DNA of 43,200 nt from a virus. The DNA lies in IMG/VR virus record IMGVR_UViG_3300042691_003221, positions 1-43,200 of that record; one strand, given 5' to 3'. Of this stretch, positions 10,201 to 18,745 are shown in pieces. The notes beneath the pieces are model-generated. The model was given only the letters and a program-made list of their open reading frames with translations. It did not search any database and was not told the DNA's origin. Numbering within the stretch: the stretch's first letter is position 1; each line of letters opens with the position of its first letter. The position numbers and the translations under genes were made by a program.

Positions 10201-13200
10201 ACTTCAACGTCGACCGGATAACTACATTTGATGAACTTTGGAGTAGATATGTTCAAACCAGTGATCGTAGCCAAGAAGTCGTGGTGGGTACCGGAAAGAA
10301 ACAGCCAATTACTGGCGGTGCAAATCGACCTACCGGAGGAGTACCAGCAGGCGGTACGCTGGAAGATGGAGACTTTGGCGGAGGAGTGGGGGCTGGAGAG
10401 GGCGCTGGCGTCGGCGAACAACTACCTACAACAGGACGGGGCGCTGGCGCTGCCACAACCGGCGGACGAGGAGCAGCTGGTGCAGCTGGTGCTGGAGAAC
10501 AGCAGCCGGATATCGGAAAAAATAAACGAGGGGGATCCAATACTGGCCAATCCGGCAGCTCAGAAAGAGGCGCTGATAGCGGTAGAGGATCAGAAGCTGA
10601 ACTGGGAGGACTTTCTGACTTAGACCTAGACTCAATCTTTGATGAACTAGGTAAGCCAGAAAAAGTCAAGGGCGGCCCGCGCGCGCCTCGAGGTGCTCCT
10701 AAAGAGCCCGGCGCTCCAAGAGCTCCAAGAGCGCCAGCAGTCAAAGGCCCAACAGTTATTCCAAAAGAATTGGAAGGATTGGGACTAGAGTCATTGTTGG
10801 ATGAATTGGATGTTGCCCTGAACGGCAAGGCTCCTGAAGTAACCAAAGAAACTACGCCCGAAGACAGTCAAGAGCGCTTAGACAAGCAAGCCGCCGAGGC
10901 TATGGGTCGCATTGCTCAGAACACCAAGAACACTAGCGATGACCCCAACAGTGGACAGTACTCACGCAAGGGTGATCAGGATTACGCCAACGTACAACCA
11001 ATCATCCAAAAGGTGTGGAATGCTGTAGGCGAGAAGGTTAGTGATGCAGCACAGCGTATTAAGCAAGTCTATGCGTTGCTGGTTGGTAAGTTTGGGGATG
11101 CCATCAAGGCTCATCTGCGCACGTTTGTGGACAGCTTGCGCTCAGTGGTACAGCGTCGTCCTAAGAACCAGACCCCTGTCCAAGCTGAACCTATTGATAC
11201 TGAATCCCGCGTTGTCTACCTTGGCAAATCACGGTTCTCCAGCGACGGCATTTACTTACCGCGCGCGCAGTCTCAACATGCTTACTCTGCGCTGGAAAGA
11301 TTAGAAGCCCAAGTTGGAAGCATTGATGAGTTTGTGGCAAACGAGCTTGGATACGCATCAGTTGAGAAGATGGCCAAAGGATTGGCTGGGTACCAGATAG
11401 ACGGCTTGGCTCTGGCTATCCAGGCCAACAAACTTGGCAAGGGCTTCATCATTGGTGACGACACCGGTGTGGGTAAAGGCCGTGCCGCAGCTGCCATGAT
11501 TGTCTGGGCTAAGAAAAATGGAAAGATCCCAGTCTTTGTAACGCTCAGTGATTCCTTGTACACCGCGATGTATGAGGACTTGAGCAACATTGGCCATGAA
11601 GATATCAAGATCGGCATGACCAACAATGAGTCCATGATTCAGAAGAACATTGGTAATGGCCAGACTAAGATTGTGTTTGAGAACAAGGGCAAAGCTGGCC
11701 CAGACCTTATGTCCTACATCGCCAAGAACGGCGAGTTGCCCAAGGGTATGGATGTTTTGTTTACAGCCTACTCTCAGCTTAATGGCGGAACAGGATCTCC
11801 GGCAAGACAAGGCGCCATAGCTTCTTTGGTTGCTGCCGGTAAAGCCGTCTTGATCATGGATGAGGCTCATAACGCAGCTGGCATTCCAACCAACCCGGAC
11901 TCTGTTGGCCAGAATGCTTTCTTCATGTCTTTGCTGACGGGTCAGAACTTGCTTGGCAAGGATAAGGACGCGCCAGAAGATTGGCAACCGCCTCCTGCCG
12001 TGTACTTGTCTGCGACGTTTGCAAAGCGCCCAGACAACATGCCTTTGTACATCCATACCAACTTGCGGTATGCAGCCAATACTCCAGAGGAGTTGACGGC
12101 TCTGTTCGGTAAAGGCGTGAAGACCGACGTATTGCAGCAGGTTTCATCTGAGATGCTGGTTGAGTCTGGCTCTATGTTGCGCCGCGAGAGATCGTATGAA
12201 GGTGTGAAGATGGACTTCGTTACAGACGAGGCCAATGCTCCACGCGATATCAGGGAAGTCGACAAAGTCACAACCATCTTAAGAACACTGGTCAATGCTG
12301 ATCGTGCGCTTAAAGATTGGCTGAAGACACCCGGAATCCAAGAGCAGCTCATTACGACGTTTGGCCCACCCGGCTCAATGATGGGGAAGATTGGAGCTAC
12401 CGCATTCACTGAAGCCAAAGCCAACATGTTTACCTCTGTGGTTCATAACTACATTGGCACCCTGCTGTTGTCTACCAAGACTCAAACAGCCGTAGACATG
12501 GTTGTGGACAAGATGAACAACAATGAAAAGGTTGTTGTTGGCTTGCAGAACACAAACGGCAGCGCGCTAGATGACTTTGTTTCCAAGAACGGCATCAAGA
12601 TAGGCGATGAGATACCCAACTTTGGTTGGCAGACTCTTCTTCAGCGCGCCATTGACTCAACCAGAAAAGTTACGTTGAAGTCAGCCACTGGAAACAAGAA
12701 GGACAACATCAAGGTTGAAGTCCCGTACTCGATGATGCCTCCATCTGTCAGGGCTGGCTACGATAACTTGGCCAACATGCTCAAAGACTTCCAGTCTGAT
12801 TTGCCTGTGGCTCCTATTGATTACATGCGTACTCAACTTGAGAGTAAGTATGTCTGGATAGTCGACGGCAAGACTCAGGTTGGAGACACACCTCCGCCCG
12901 GAGTTAAGGCTAGACACTTGGTGGTCAAGGAAATTACCGGCAGAAGCACAGCCGTAGATTACCGTGGTGATGTGCCTAAATACATGGCGCTGAACAACCC
13001 AGAGCGGGTTGCCATGATCTCCTCATTCCAAAACGGTGAAGACTCACAGAATGGTCCAATCGACGTATTGATCATTAACTCAGCTGGCGCGACTGGCATT
13101 TCGTTACATGCGTCTACTGAGGCGTTTGACCAGCGTCCACGCCATATGGTGGTTCTCCAGCCTCATGGAGACATCAGCGTCTTCATCCAACTGTTGGGTC

Positions 13201-16200
13201 GTATCCACCGCACTGGTCAGGTCGAATGGCCGTCATTCACCATGCTGGCTACTGGCATCCCGGCTGAACGACGCATCTTGGCCATGCTGCGCAAGAAGTT
13301 GTCCAGCTTAAAGTCCAACACTTCGGGCGGCTCTAGCAGCACCAAGGTAAACGGCGTCGACTTCATCAATAGATATGGTGACGTTGCCACTGCTGAGTAC
13401 CTGAACGAACACGCTGATATCCGCGAGTTCTTGGGTCAGCCTTTGTTTGGTGATCCCGCAGAACAAGCTGGAACAGACTTGGCTCACAAAGCTTCTGGCA
13501 CTGCCGGACTCTTGTCTTCCGCAGATCAGCAGGAGTTCTTTGACTCTATTGAGGCCAGCTACTTGGCCGAGATCGAGCTGCGCAACTCTACCGGCACCAA
13601 TGCCTTAGAGCGCCGCGTGATTCCGCTTAACGGTGAAATGATCAAGGAAAACCTGATCGAGGAAGGATTGGACAGCTCCAACCCATTTCTGACTGATGTG
13701 GTGATGGCTCAGTTGAATGTGGACGTTATCGGCTCTATACCAACCAAGCAAAACATTGATGATGATATTGCCCAGGCCCTAAACGGTCGCACTGCCCAAC
13801 AGGTTGTAGAAGAGATTGACACCGAGCTCAACACAATCTTTGTTGAGGTGAGAAACCAAATCATCTTAAAGCAGCAGGCTTTGGCTGCATCGATTGCTGC
13901 ACCTGACGCTACCGAAAAAGACATTGAAGTATTGACCAAGCAAAAAGAAGCATTGGACTTGCAGTTTGCTACCCTTGGTGAGCGCAGAGAAAGAACCCTA
14001 AACGCTTTGAGAAACCAATACCCAATCGGTATAGGCTTTGAGTCGTTCATGCTCAACAGTGTTCCAGCGAGCGCGGTTGTTGTTGGTATTAAGGTGGACA
14101 AGGCCAGGATTGGAAAGTCCAAGACCGGTAACCCATATTCACCATCCAACTTCCAAGTCATCTTTAAGCGCAACATCCCAGAGGGACGGGTTGCTCCTAC
14201 GCTGGCCACTTTGGAAGGCCCGAGCATTGACCAAAGCTCTCCATGGCGTAACCCTCCATTGAATGATTGGTTTGCCCTCAAGTCTGTAACTGGTGGTCGT
14301 ACTACTCGCTACATTGCTCTTGGAAACATCCTGAGAGCGGCGCAGTTGTTTGACAAAGACGGTGGAGAGATTGCCAAGTTCACCCTGATGAATCAGACAG
14401 AGCCAGTCTCCGGCGTGATCATGCCTGCCAAATACCAGCCTGTGGCCATCAGTGCGCAGCCGGTAAGGTTGCGCAATCCCAATGCCGCAGTGCAATACAC
14501 ACTGTCTGCTTGGCAAAAGATCCTCCAGAACAAGTACGACAGTACCCAAATGGAAGATTACAAACAAATAATAGACCAGCTGCAACCGCTGCTATTGCCA
14601 AATCTTCCAGACTTCCAGACGTTTGTTGATCTGCAAAAGGCCAGCTATACAAACATTGTTATCCGTGGCACACAGGGCATCTGGACTCTATCGCTGGATA
14701 ACTACAGGCCTGACGGGTTTAGGCTGTCTGTTGCGGGCGATGCGCCCAAGAAGTTTGTTACATCCATCAAAGACGTCCCTATGGCCAAGAAGGGTGGGCG
14801 TTACGAGATGACTGGAAGGGAAAACATATCAGACCCGGCCAAAGTTGTTTCACTCATCAAGCTCTTGCACAAGACCTATCCGGCGACCGTGGAAGCTGAC
14901 TTTGGCCAACTTGCCCGCGAGGTAATGAAGGTTGAGTTTGACGATAGCGAATCTAAGAAGGGCATGTTCTCTCGCACAGTGGCAGAGGGCGGCCAAAGCG
15001 TGGAAGATGTTAAGTCTCAAATAGTGCCTCTCAAAGGCATTAGAGTTAACGTCATCCAGTCTACAGATGAGCTGCCGGATGAAGCTGCACCGTCTGATGT
15101 TGAGGGTGCCTGGTACTCGGGCAATACCGTCTACCTAGTGGCTGACAATCTTCCAAATGCCAAGCGTGTTCAGGAAGTTCTGGCGCATGAGGCTATTGGA
15201 CATGCCGCGTTGGAAGCAATGCTTGGCAAAGACTTGATGGCAGATCTGGTCAAGAACGTGCAGAACCTAGAAAAGTCTTCGCGCCTGATTAAGCAGATTG
15301 CAGTTCAGGTAGACAACACACAACCCGGCTTGTCGGATGAGCGTCGTGCTAAAGAGATCGTTGCCGTCATGGCAGAGCGTGGCTTGTATGGTGGCTTGGT
15401 GCAGCGCGTGATCCAAGCCGTGCGTAGATGGCTCAAGGCTGCTGGCTTTACCCTCAAGTTCTCCGACAGCGATGTCTTGGCTTTACTCAAGAACGCAGAG
15501 AAGTTTGCCAATACCCCAGACTCTGCACCTAAGTTATTTGGAACACCAGAGCCTTTCTACTCTAAGAACTATCAAGGTGGCCCAGCCCCAGTAGCTCAGT
15601 GGTCTTCACCAGACTCAACGACCATGACCAACATTGAGTATCAGTTGGCTGATAAGTTTGTTGACCTCAAGCACGTTATCCGTGAGATTGAGAAGGGCGC
15701 TGGAGAGATTGAGGAAAACTTTGACGCCTATACCAAAGAGACTTTGATGCATGGAAGGGCGTCAGAGGCCATCCAGGATTTCCTGAACAAAGAACTCTTA
15801 CCCGTTCTGAAGGAAATGCGCGCCAAGAAGGTTACGCTGCCCGAGCTGGAAGAGTATCTCCATAACCGTCATGCTGAAGAGTACAACATCCAAATTGCCA
15901 ATATCAACCCAGCTATGCCGGGGACTGATGAGACAAACTCTGGCTCTGGCATCTCTACCGATAACGCAAACATTTACTTAAACAGCCTGACCCAAGAACA
16001 GAAAGACAAGTTTGAGTCACTTGCTGCAAGCGTTGACGCTATCGTAAAAGGAACGCAAGAGGTTGTGGTACAGGGTGGTTTAGAGACTCAAGAAACAATC
16101 AACCTTTGGAACAAGACATACCAAAACTATGTCCCTCTAAAGCGCGCAGACTTGGACTATGTCCATACCGGAAGTGGAATAGCTCGCGGTCTTCAAACCA

Positions 16201-18317
16201 AGGGGCCGTTTAACAAGAGGGCCATGGGCTCACTGAAAGACGTTGTTGATATTTTCTCCAACATCGCCATTCAACGAGAGAAGGCAATCATCAATGCAGA
16301 AGCCGCCCGCGTTGGACGCGCTCTGTATGGCTTGGTCATTACCAATCCAAACCCCGGCTTCTGGATGGCGGTCAACCCTGACGCTATCAAGAACAAAAAG
16401 AAGCTTGAGGAAGAGCTGATTAACCTTGGGATAAACCCATCGGAAGCTCAGAACTTATTCCAAGAACCCAAGAGCCCAAGCATTGATCCCCAAACAGGGT
16501 ATGTCAAATATCAAGTCAACCCATTGATGCGCCAGAGCGACAACGTGTTCTCTATCCGCGTAAATGGCAAAGACCGCTTCGTCTTCTTTAACGGTAATGA
16601 TCCGCGCGCTTTGCGTATGGCCAAGACCATAAAGAACCTAGAGTCTGAGCAGCTGGGCGTGGTGCTGGGAATGGTTGGCACTGCAACTCGCTGGATGGCG
16701 GCGGTTAACACTCAATACAACCCAGTGTTTGGTGCTTGGAACTTCTTGCGTGACGTTGGTTCTGCCACGATTAACCTGTCAGCCACACCTCTTGCCGGCA
16801 AACAAGCACAAGTTCTTGCTGGGACTATGCCTGCCATGGCGGCCATATACAGGGGGCTGCGCGTTACTCGCGGGGGTAAGGCGGTCAACTCATATTGGGT
16901 AGATGTTTACGACAGATACAGACACGCTGGCGGTAAGACTGGCTTTAAGGAACAGTTCAGCAAAGGAGAAAACAAACTAACCATTGTTGAAAAAGAATTG
17001 GCCAAGCTTGATCGCGGCAATGCTAGACAGCTGGCTGCCGGAGTATTTAACTGGTTGTCGGACTACAACGACACCATGGAAAACGCCGTGCGTTTGGCGG
17101 CTTTTGATGTTGCAACCAAGTCAACTTCAGAAGGTGGTTTAGGGTTGAGCGAGCAAGAAGGCGCAGCCTTGGCCAAAGACCTCACTGTTAACTTCAACCG
17201 TAAGGGTGCAGCCACTAAATGGATGCAGACTTTGTATGCTTTCTTTAATGCCTCTGTACAGGGTGGATTGAAAGTTGGCCGGACTCTCAACGGTCCAGCT
17301 GGTCGCAAGATCATGATTGGCGGCGTGATCGTTGGTATGGTTCAAGCTCTGGCTATGGCCTTGGCCGGATTTGATGACGATGATCCTCCTGAATTTATCA
17401 AGGCAAAGAACTTTGTTATCCCAACAGGCGACGGCACTTATAAAGTGTTCCCCATGCCTTTGGGTTACAGCATATTCCCCGGATTTGGCCGCTTGGTAAC
17501 AGAATACATCTTGGCTCAGAACAACATTATCAGCAGCAAGAAGAAGGCTTCTGATGTGGTGCTCGACATCATGTCGATGTCTGTGGAGGCGTTTAACCCG
17601 CTTGGCTCTGGAAGTTTGTGGCAGATGGCTATGCCTACTCTTGCAGATCCATTTGCCGCACTTTCTGCAAACAAGGATTCGTTTGGACGTCCTATCTACA
17701 AAGAAGACCGCGCCAACAATCCAACTCCTGGTTACCAGCGTTCACGCGAAAGTGCAAGCGCTGTTGGTCAGTTCGTAGCTGAGTTCTTAAACTATGTGTC
17801 ATCTCCATCTGGAACTCTCCACACCAAAGGGGCTATAAGCCCAACGGCTGATGAGGTTGACTACCTTATTGGACAAGCAACGGGCGGCGCAGGGCGTGAA
17901 GTAATGAAAGCGGCACAGTATGCTGGCGCGGTAGTCTCTGGTGAAACAGCTGAAGTGCCAACATACAAAGTGCCAATAGTTGGTAAGTTCTTGGGCGAGA
18001 CTGGTTCTGCTTCGGCAGTGTCGGCTGGCTTCTATGAAAACGTAATCAATCTGGCAAAGCATGAGAATGAGATAAAGCAACGGATCAAGAGCAAAGAGCC
18101 TACTGCCGAATATAAAGCTGACCATCCAGAGTGGCGCTTTATGGGTCGGGCTAATTACCTAGAGAACCAAATAGCAGCTATCAACGCCCAGAAAAAAGCT
18201 CTTCGCGAGCGTGGTGGCCGGGAAGAGCAAATAAAGAAATTGGATGAAAAAAAGACGGCGATGATGAAGAAGTTCAACGACGACGTTAAAAAAGCTCAAC
18301 TTACAGCAGTCCAATAA
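4290..18317 (+). CDS. Giant polyvalent protein: zincin, MTase, SNF2-like helicase, LPD38
   Basis: This is a single uninterrupted 4675-residue frame, among the longer phage genes. Start ATG follows GGGGTAGGT. Order: short MPDGTTITGVPEGTT N-terminal motif; hydrophobic Gly/Ala segment near residues 225-260; Pro/Ala linkers (about 470-920); Glu/Lys/Ala coiled coil (about 930-965); LPD-type region with zincin motif HEWQH at 1379-1383; DNA methyltransferase with DPTGGNGML at 1799 and NPPF at 1860; Gly-rich linker (about 1995-2110); Strawberry-notch-type SF2 helicase with Walker A GDDTGVGKGR at 2389, DEAH at 2524, SAT at 2574 and QLLGRIHRTGQ at 2967; HEAIGH at 3633; LPD38-like C-terminus with NFNRKG at 4301 and a hydrophobic helix near 4340-4360. 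Such polyvalent proteins are thought to enter the cell with phage DNA and counter host defence. The methyltransferase looks like the N6-adenine type (NPPF). Activity of each domain is inferred. The virion location is inferred from the late operon. Confidence 0.9.
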   Translation: MDVLMPDGTTITGVPEGTTKSDLMARYGKYTAAQTPAVEPGLPTIAKGATPPGPSSGVFGGDDVASQIFPVEPPTPARRPSAVPEMRAYEPSFMDRINEIFPGDKAKAANEYAARQIATERGVPISEVYKDVGGARPIFNPEGRAPVQAGTEAAGIVASELPKVPQALAATALQTIRAGDIESPVDKDWLDRSIAFMKPTRPDGTADKNYQAFQGLGESLGFSLGTMVASGLAAVGTTAVTGGNVPAGVAAGMGASGAIAYRASKDDFMSRVRDMLNDKSKKLYGTNISQEDWNNAREEYNQAAVEYGAWEAVPEAISNAIFLKAFTGPAKAITSAQKLASLTEKAMSQVAEQATETITALGQNSAERKAGLTQEELNIVDAFRQQFVQTLLISGGMAGGMKGKELATDFYQKNIEPTIAPQSALGRAIKADLDAVGFSPESNRQEAVRRLSPDRAQMEMVPEAGITSLRPTVAPAPPEEPTGIVPEAPPEIVTPVVEEAPQEPPQTALPVAEEAPVAEPEAPIAGPAAPAAVETPTEELARQVLPDESQDYEAMIMELATQLGEKPAPKAEEPITAGPTAPVGGPAAPTKIAKPETPIEEAPAQSLKEWEDKHIELSNNVAAKEKESNPEDWTPEENSAYDSGDWKQFSKLRGYTEDEIAEYQTYLDSVKEGQEKYGLSLDDIQSLEIPAPEAPKEGKPAEPTAGPATPVGGPAAPTKVAEPEAPAEPANIDEVIKSYRDDPDVAAGLLANDLVEQTHLNNEIRQIAKTYLTDGADVGRVKLQEGMQDPNSGFGILGLTQPEMDEYFKELDQYLTEKSNLFKAEPTEGALPKIPAGEYKPRDQFQHEGRTWQVSSVLHTGKGLEANTVDKGKFVRQRFDIATKEVPAEEKPTAGPTTPAGDTTTVTVTPEKPTGGPAAPAGPKEPKAPKVKLSEEEKAKAVEEKAKAEEEKAKAEEQKKKAEEFNKQPMKVAMEAGNADAVASILYGRTVSEDLMPVIFPEEMLLRIPVDTGNLTEIEAALAKNGFRITDRSVAATTDDPSYTGPERVTISALYKPEKVSIQGGGAEFYGNRKDKVTAPPIPRDATDAQITKMLAAVSKDILLDITSNPDNSFGTMMYKEGIVSYVLPASDYMLAALKEARLVRVSERTGSRQAIKMALENGKEDEVQKLLQGYVDALQGLQKVFDSHARVGDLDLALKEKYVKDESQSSSAFKYTQDGLDLRSKLKANNLPGLFNKMYQLFGANEDSTDQTNRVIKKETEVPPELGNIIRRGMRDHRQGRDVDVQDFVNTFGLFPGGVDFGNWVNQSERAAHLNAIYDAMYDLADVSGISPKMLGLGEKLKMAIGAQGKGGRTAAHYIPKLNEINLTKTKGDGSLGHEWQHGLDWNLQQDANGKKLMAGTIEALRNTIDAETVENNLKAILRDTANSTDNRNMPPKKAFFAAITNPNYYSQAPIFRDSYKTTQYLRDARALDEAEGRSPVYWSSNVELLSRAFESMLFDASKGGSPYLVGPTVADGYISKKNGYGGTSYPAGKERPTLNEVYKQMLDQIDPETLKVKTYKMDTKIVQVEELGYAVLDQYNLDSGSSGGLTWFKNQKDAEEAKSQRDGQERVMTPEAMQLSKVNQRIIDMAKRVDAIMEEMGLFKWPEIKNGSMSESMFYHMRQGWWPKNNRELAEYGIKAYLQNPELLGFNPAKDQREIEKYKIADFEGDRIKLKQTQEDFEAAAVRFVSQVITDMRVAGSDTQAIYEHIVGLYQTQPTLDVQSVLSKTNNAYSTPLPIAFLAGMLAKVKSTTTVLDPTGGNGMLVVAANPQNVTTIELDPRRAENMRLMQIGNVIDGNALEKINDLRDQEVDVILANPPFDDLPSPENVLSWTGQAYKISKLEQLIAAKSLRAMANNGRAVLILGAHLKAGTITTPDRAFLNWLYGNYNVVDHYEIGGNLYRKQGASWPLRVLVIAGRNQTENAYPRDFNVDRITTFDELWSRYVQTSDRSQEVVVGTGKKQPITGGANRPTGGVPAGGTLEDGDFGGGVGAGEGAGVGEQLPTTGRGAGAATTGGRGAAGAAGAGEQQPDIGKNKRGGSNTGQSGSSERGADSGRGSEAELGGLSDLDLDSIFDELGKPEKVKGGPRAPRGAPKEPGAPRAPRAPAVKGPTVIPKELEGLGLESLLDELDVALNGKAPEVTKETTPEDSQERLDKQAAEAMGRIAQNTKNTSDDPNSGQYSRKGDQDYANVQPIIQKVWNAVGEKVSDAAQRIKQVYALLVGKFGDAIKAHLRTFVDSLRSVVQRRPKNQTPVQAEPIDTESRVVYLGKSRFSSDGIYLPRAQSQHAYSALERLEAQVGSIDEFVANELGYASVEKMAKGLAGYQIDGLALAIQANKLGKGFIIGDDTGVGKGRAAAAMIVWAKKNGKIPVFVTLSDSLYTAMYEDLSNIGHEDIKIGMTNNESMIQKNIGNGQTKIVFENKGKAGPDLMSYIAKNGELPKGMDVLFTAYSQLNGGTGSPARQGAIASLVAAGKAVLIMDEAHNAAGIPTNPDSVGQNAFFMSLLTGQNLLGKDKDAPEDWQPPPAVYLSATFAKRPDNMPLYIHTNLRYAANTPEELTALFGKGVKTDVLQQVSSEMLVESGSMLRRERSYEGVKMDFVTDEANAPRDIREVDKVTTILRTLVNADRALKDWLKTPGIQEQLITTFGPPGSMMGKIGATAFTEAKANMFTSVVHNYIGTLLLSTKTQTAVDMVVDKMNNNEKVVVGLQNTNGSALDDFVSKNGIKIGDEIPNFGWQTLLQRAIDSTRKVTLKSATGNKKDNIKVEVPYSMMPPSVRAGYDNLANMLKDFQSDLPVAPIDYMRTQLESKYVWIVDGKTQVGDTPPPGVKARHLVVKEITGRSTAVDYRGDVPKYMALNNPERVAMISSFQNGEDSQNGPIDVLIINSAGATGISLHASTEAFDQRPRHMVVLQPHGDISVFIQLLGRIHRTGQVEWPSFTMLATGIPAERRILAMLRKKLSSLKSNTSGGSSSTKVNGVDFINRYGDVATAEYLNEHADIREFLGQPLFGDPAEQAGTDLAHKASGTAGLLSSADQQEFFDSIEASYLAEIELRNSTGTNALERRVIPLNGEMIKENLIEEGLDSSNPFLTDVVMAQLNVDVIGSIPTKQNIDDDIAQALNGRTAQQVVEEIDTELNTIFVEVRNQIILKQQALAASIAAPDATEKDIEVLTKQKEALDLQFATLGERRERTLNALRNQYPIGIGFESFMLNSVPASAVVVGIKVDKARIGKSKTGNPYSPSNFQVIFKRNIPEGRVAPTLATLEGPSIDQSSPWRNPPLNDWFALKSVTGGRTTRYIALGNILRAAQLFDKDGGEIAKFTLMNQTEPVSGVIMPAKYQPVAISAQPVRLRNPNAAVQYTLSAWQKILQNKYDSTQMEDYKQIIDQLQPLLLPNLPDFQTFVDLQKASYTNIVIRGTQGIWTLSLDNYRPDGFRLSVAGDAPKKFVTSIKDVPMAKKGGRYEMTGRENISDPAKVVSLIKLLHKTYPATVEADFGQLAREVMKVEFDDSESKKGMFSRTVAEGGQSVEDVKSQIVPLKGIRVNVIQSTDELPDEAAPSDVEGAWYSGNTVYLVADNLPNAKRVQEVLAHEAIGHAALEAMLGKDLMADLVKNVQNLEKSSRLIKQIAVQVDNTQPGLSDERRAKEIVAVMAERGLYGGLVQRVIQAVRRWLKAAGFTLKFSDSDVLALLKNAEKFANTPDSAPKLFGTPEPFYSKNYQGGPAPVAQWSSPDSTTMTNIEYQLADKFVDLKHVIREIEKGAGEIEENFDAYTKETLMHGRASEAIQDFLNKELLPVLKEMRAKKVTLPELEEYLHNRHAEEYNIQIANINPAMPGTDETNSGSGISTDNANIYLNSLTQEQKDKFESLAASVDAIVKGTQEVVVQGGLETQETINLWNKTYQNYVPLKRADLDYVHTGSGIARGLQTKGPFNKRAMGSLKDVVDIFSNIAIQREKAIINAEAARVGRALYGLVITNPNPGFWMAVNPDAIKNKKKLEEELINLGINPSEAQNLFQEPKSPSIDPQTGYVKYQVNPLMRQSDNVFSIRVNGKDRFVFFNGNDPRALRMAKTIKNLESEQLGVVLGMVGTATRWMAAVNTQYNPVFGAWNFLRDVGSATINLSATPLAGKQAQVLAGTMPAMAAIYRGLRVTRGGKAVNSYWVDVYDRYRHAGGKTGFKEQFSKGENKLTIVEKELAKLDRGNARQLAAGVFNWLSDYNDTMENAVRLAAFDVATKSTSEGGLGLSEQEGAALAKDLTVNFNRKGAATKWMQTLYAFFNASVQGGLKVGRTLNGPAGRKIMIGGVIVGMVQALAMALAGFDDDDPPEFIKAKNFVIPTGDGTYKVFPMPLGYSIFPGFGRLVTEYILAQNNIISSKKKASDVVLDIMSMSVEAFNPLGSGSLWQMAMPTLADPFAALSANKDSFGRPIYKEDRANNPTPGYQRSRESASAVGQFVAEFLNYVSSPSGTLHTKGAISPTADEVDYLIGQATGGAGREVMKAAQYAGAVVSGETAEVPTYKVPIVGKFLGETGSASAVSAGFYENVINLAKHENEIKQRIKSKEPTAEYKADHPEWRFMGRANYLENQIAAINAQKKALRERGGREEQIKKLDEKKTAMMKKFNDDVKKAQLTAVQ
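6015..7060 (+). repeat. Repeated Pro/Ala linker cassettes in the polyvalent gene
   Basis: A 21-residue linker of the form TAGPxxPVGGPAAPTKxAxPE is encoded at 6015-6077 (residues 576-596) and again at 6399-6461 (residues 704-724). A degenerate third copy spans about 6966-7060 (TAGPTTPAG ... TGGPAAPAGP), and a weaker AGPAAPA occurs near 5860. Between the copies lie two short globular-looking segments rich in Glu and Asp. The linkers separate small modules like beads on a string. Confidence 0.7.
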
Positions 18318-18588
18318 TCTCCTGTTCAAACATGAGGCCTATCGTTTTGCGGTGGGCCTCTTCCCACATCTCTAGTCTTTCTTGTCGGGACATCTTGGCG
18401 CCCTGATCCAGTTCTGCGTGGCAAGTAAAACATAACGAGGCAATACGGTAATCGTTTGCTTTCAAGCTCCGGCCTTTGCCATCTCGCATCTGATTGGAAT
18501 GTGCAGCCACTACCGTGCCGTCGCTGATTCCACAGTGTTGGCAGGGCAGCTGGCGAGCCGCCTCAAGCAGCTTCTTGTTTCTGTACAT
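18301..18588 (-). CDS. HNH-like nuclease, YbcO/DUF1364 family
   Basis: This encodes 95 residues from the ATG at 18588 (MYRNKKLLEAARQLPCQHCG). The family signature is clear: RNKKLLEAAR, PCQHCG, AAHSNQ, GKGRSLKANDY, and LCFTCHAELDQG. The cysteine pairs and the histidines in AAHSN and TCHAELD fit the zinc-binding HNH fold of the YbcO/DUF1364 nucleases found in lambdoid recombination regions. I prefer this start to an upstream one because it begins at the conserved RNKKL block and follows an A/G-rich ribosome site (GAGAAGAAAG). It is the last gene of the leftward recombination operon and its 3' end overlaps the end of the giant gene by 17 bases, convergently. A role in processing recombination intermediates is inferred from family and context. 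Confidence 0.82.
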   Translation of the reverse strand: MYRNKKLLEAARQLPCQHCGISDGTVVAAHSNQMRDGKGRSLKANDYRIASLCFTCHAELDQGAKMSRQERLEMWEEAHRKTIGLMFEQEIIGLL

Positions 18589-18745
18589 TTTTTCTTTCTT
18601 CTCGGGCGGATTTCTGTTGCAAAAGACAATCACCACACACCCAACGGTTGGTTCTTGGATCCTTGACCTTGCCGCCGTCTAGTGGTTTCTGGTGCTCGCA
18701 GGTTGCACAACATTTGCGGCCATAGACTCTAATCGGATTTGACAT
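18563..18745 (-). CDS. Small zinc-ribbon protein
   Basis: This encodes 60 residues with CCATCEHQKPLDGG and WVCGDCLLQQ, two CxxC knuckles 20 or so residues apart, typical of a zinc ribbon. The C-terminus is basic and Lys/Arg/Gln-rich. It overlaps the genes on both sides by 17-26 bases in other frames, which is normal for this compact leftward operon. The ribosome site is weak (AAGAAAAAA). Function unknown; nucleic acid or protein binding is likely for such ribbons. Confidence 0.7.
   Translation of the reverse strand: MSNPIRVYGRKCCATCEHQKPLDGGKVKDPRTNRWVCGDCLLQQKSAREERKNVQKQEAA

Noticed and set aside
10253-10846. 197-residue minus-strand frame opposite the Gly-rich linker
   Set aside because: It is Pro/Ser/Ala-rich low complexity, the expected mirror of Gly-rich codons, with no ribosome site.
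11358-12056. 232-residue minus-strand frame within the helicase part of the giant gene
   Set aside because: The + frame encodes clear helicase motifs; the minus frame has shadow-like composition.
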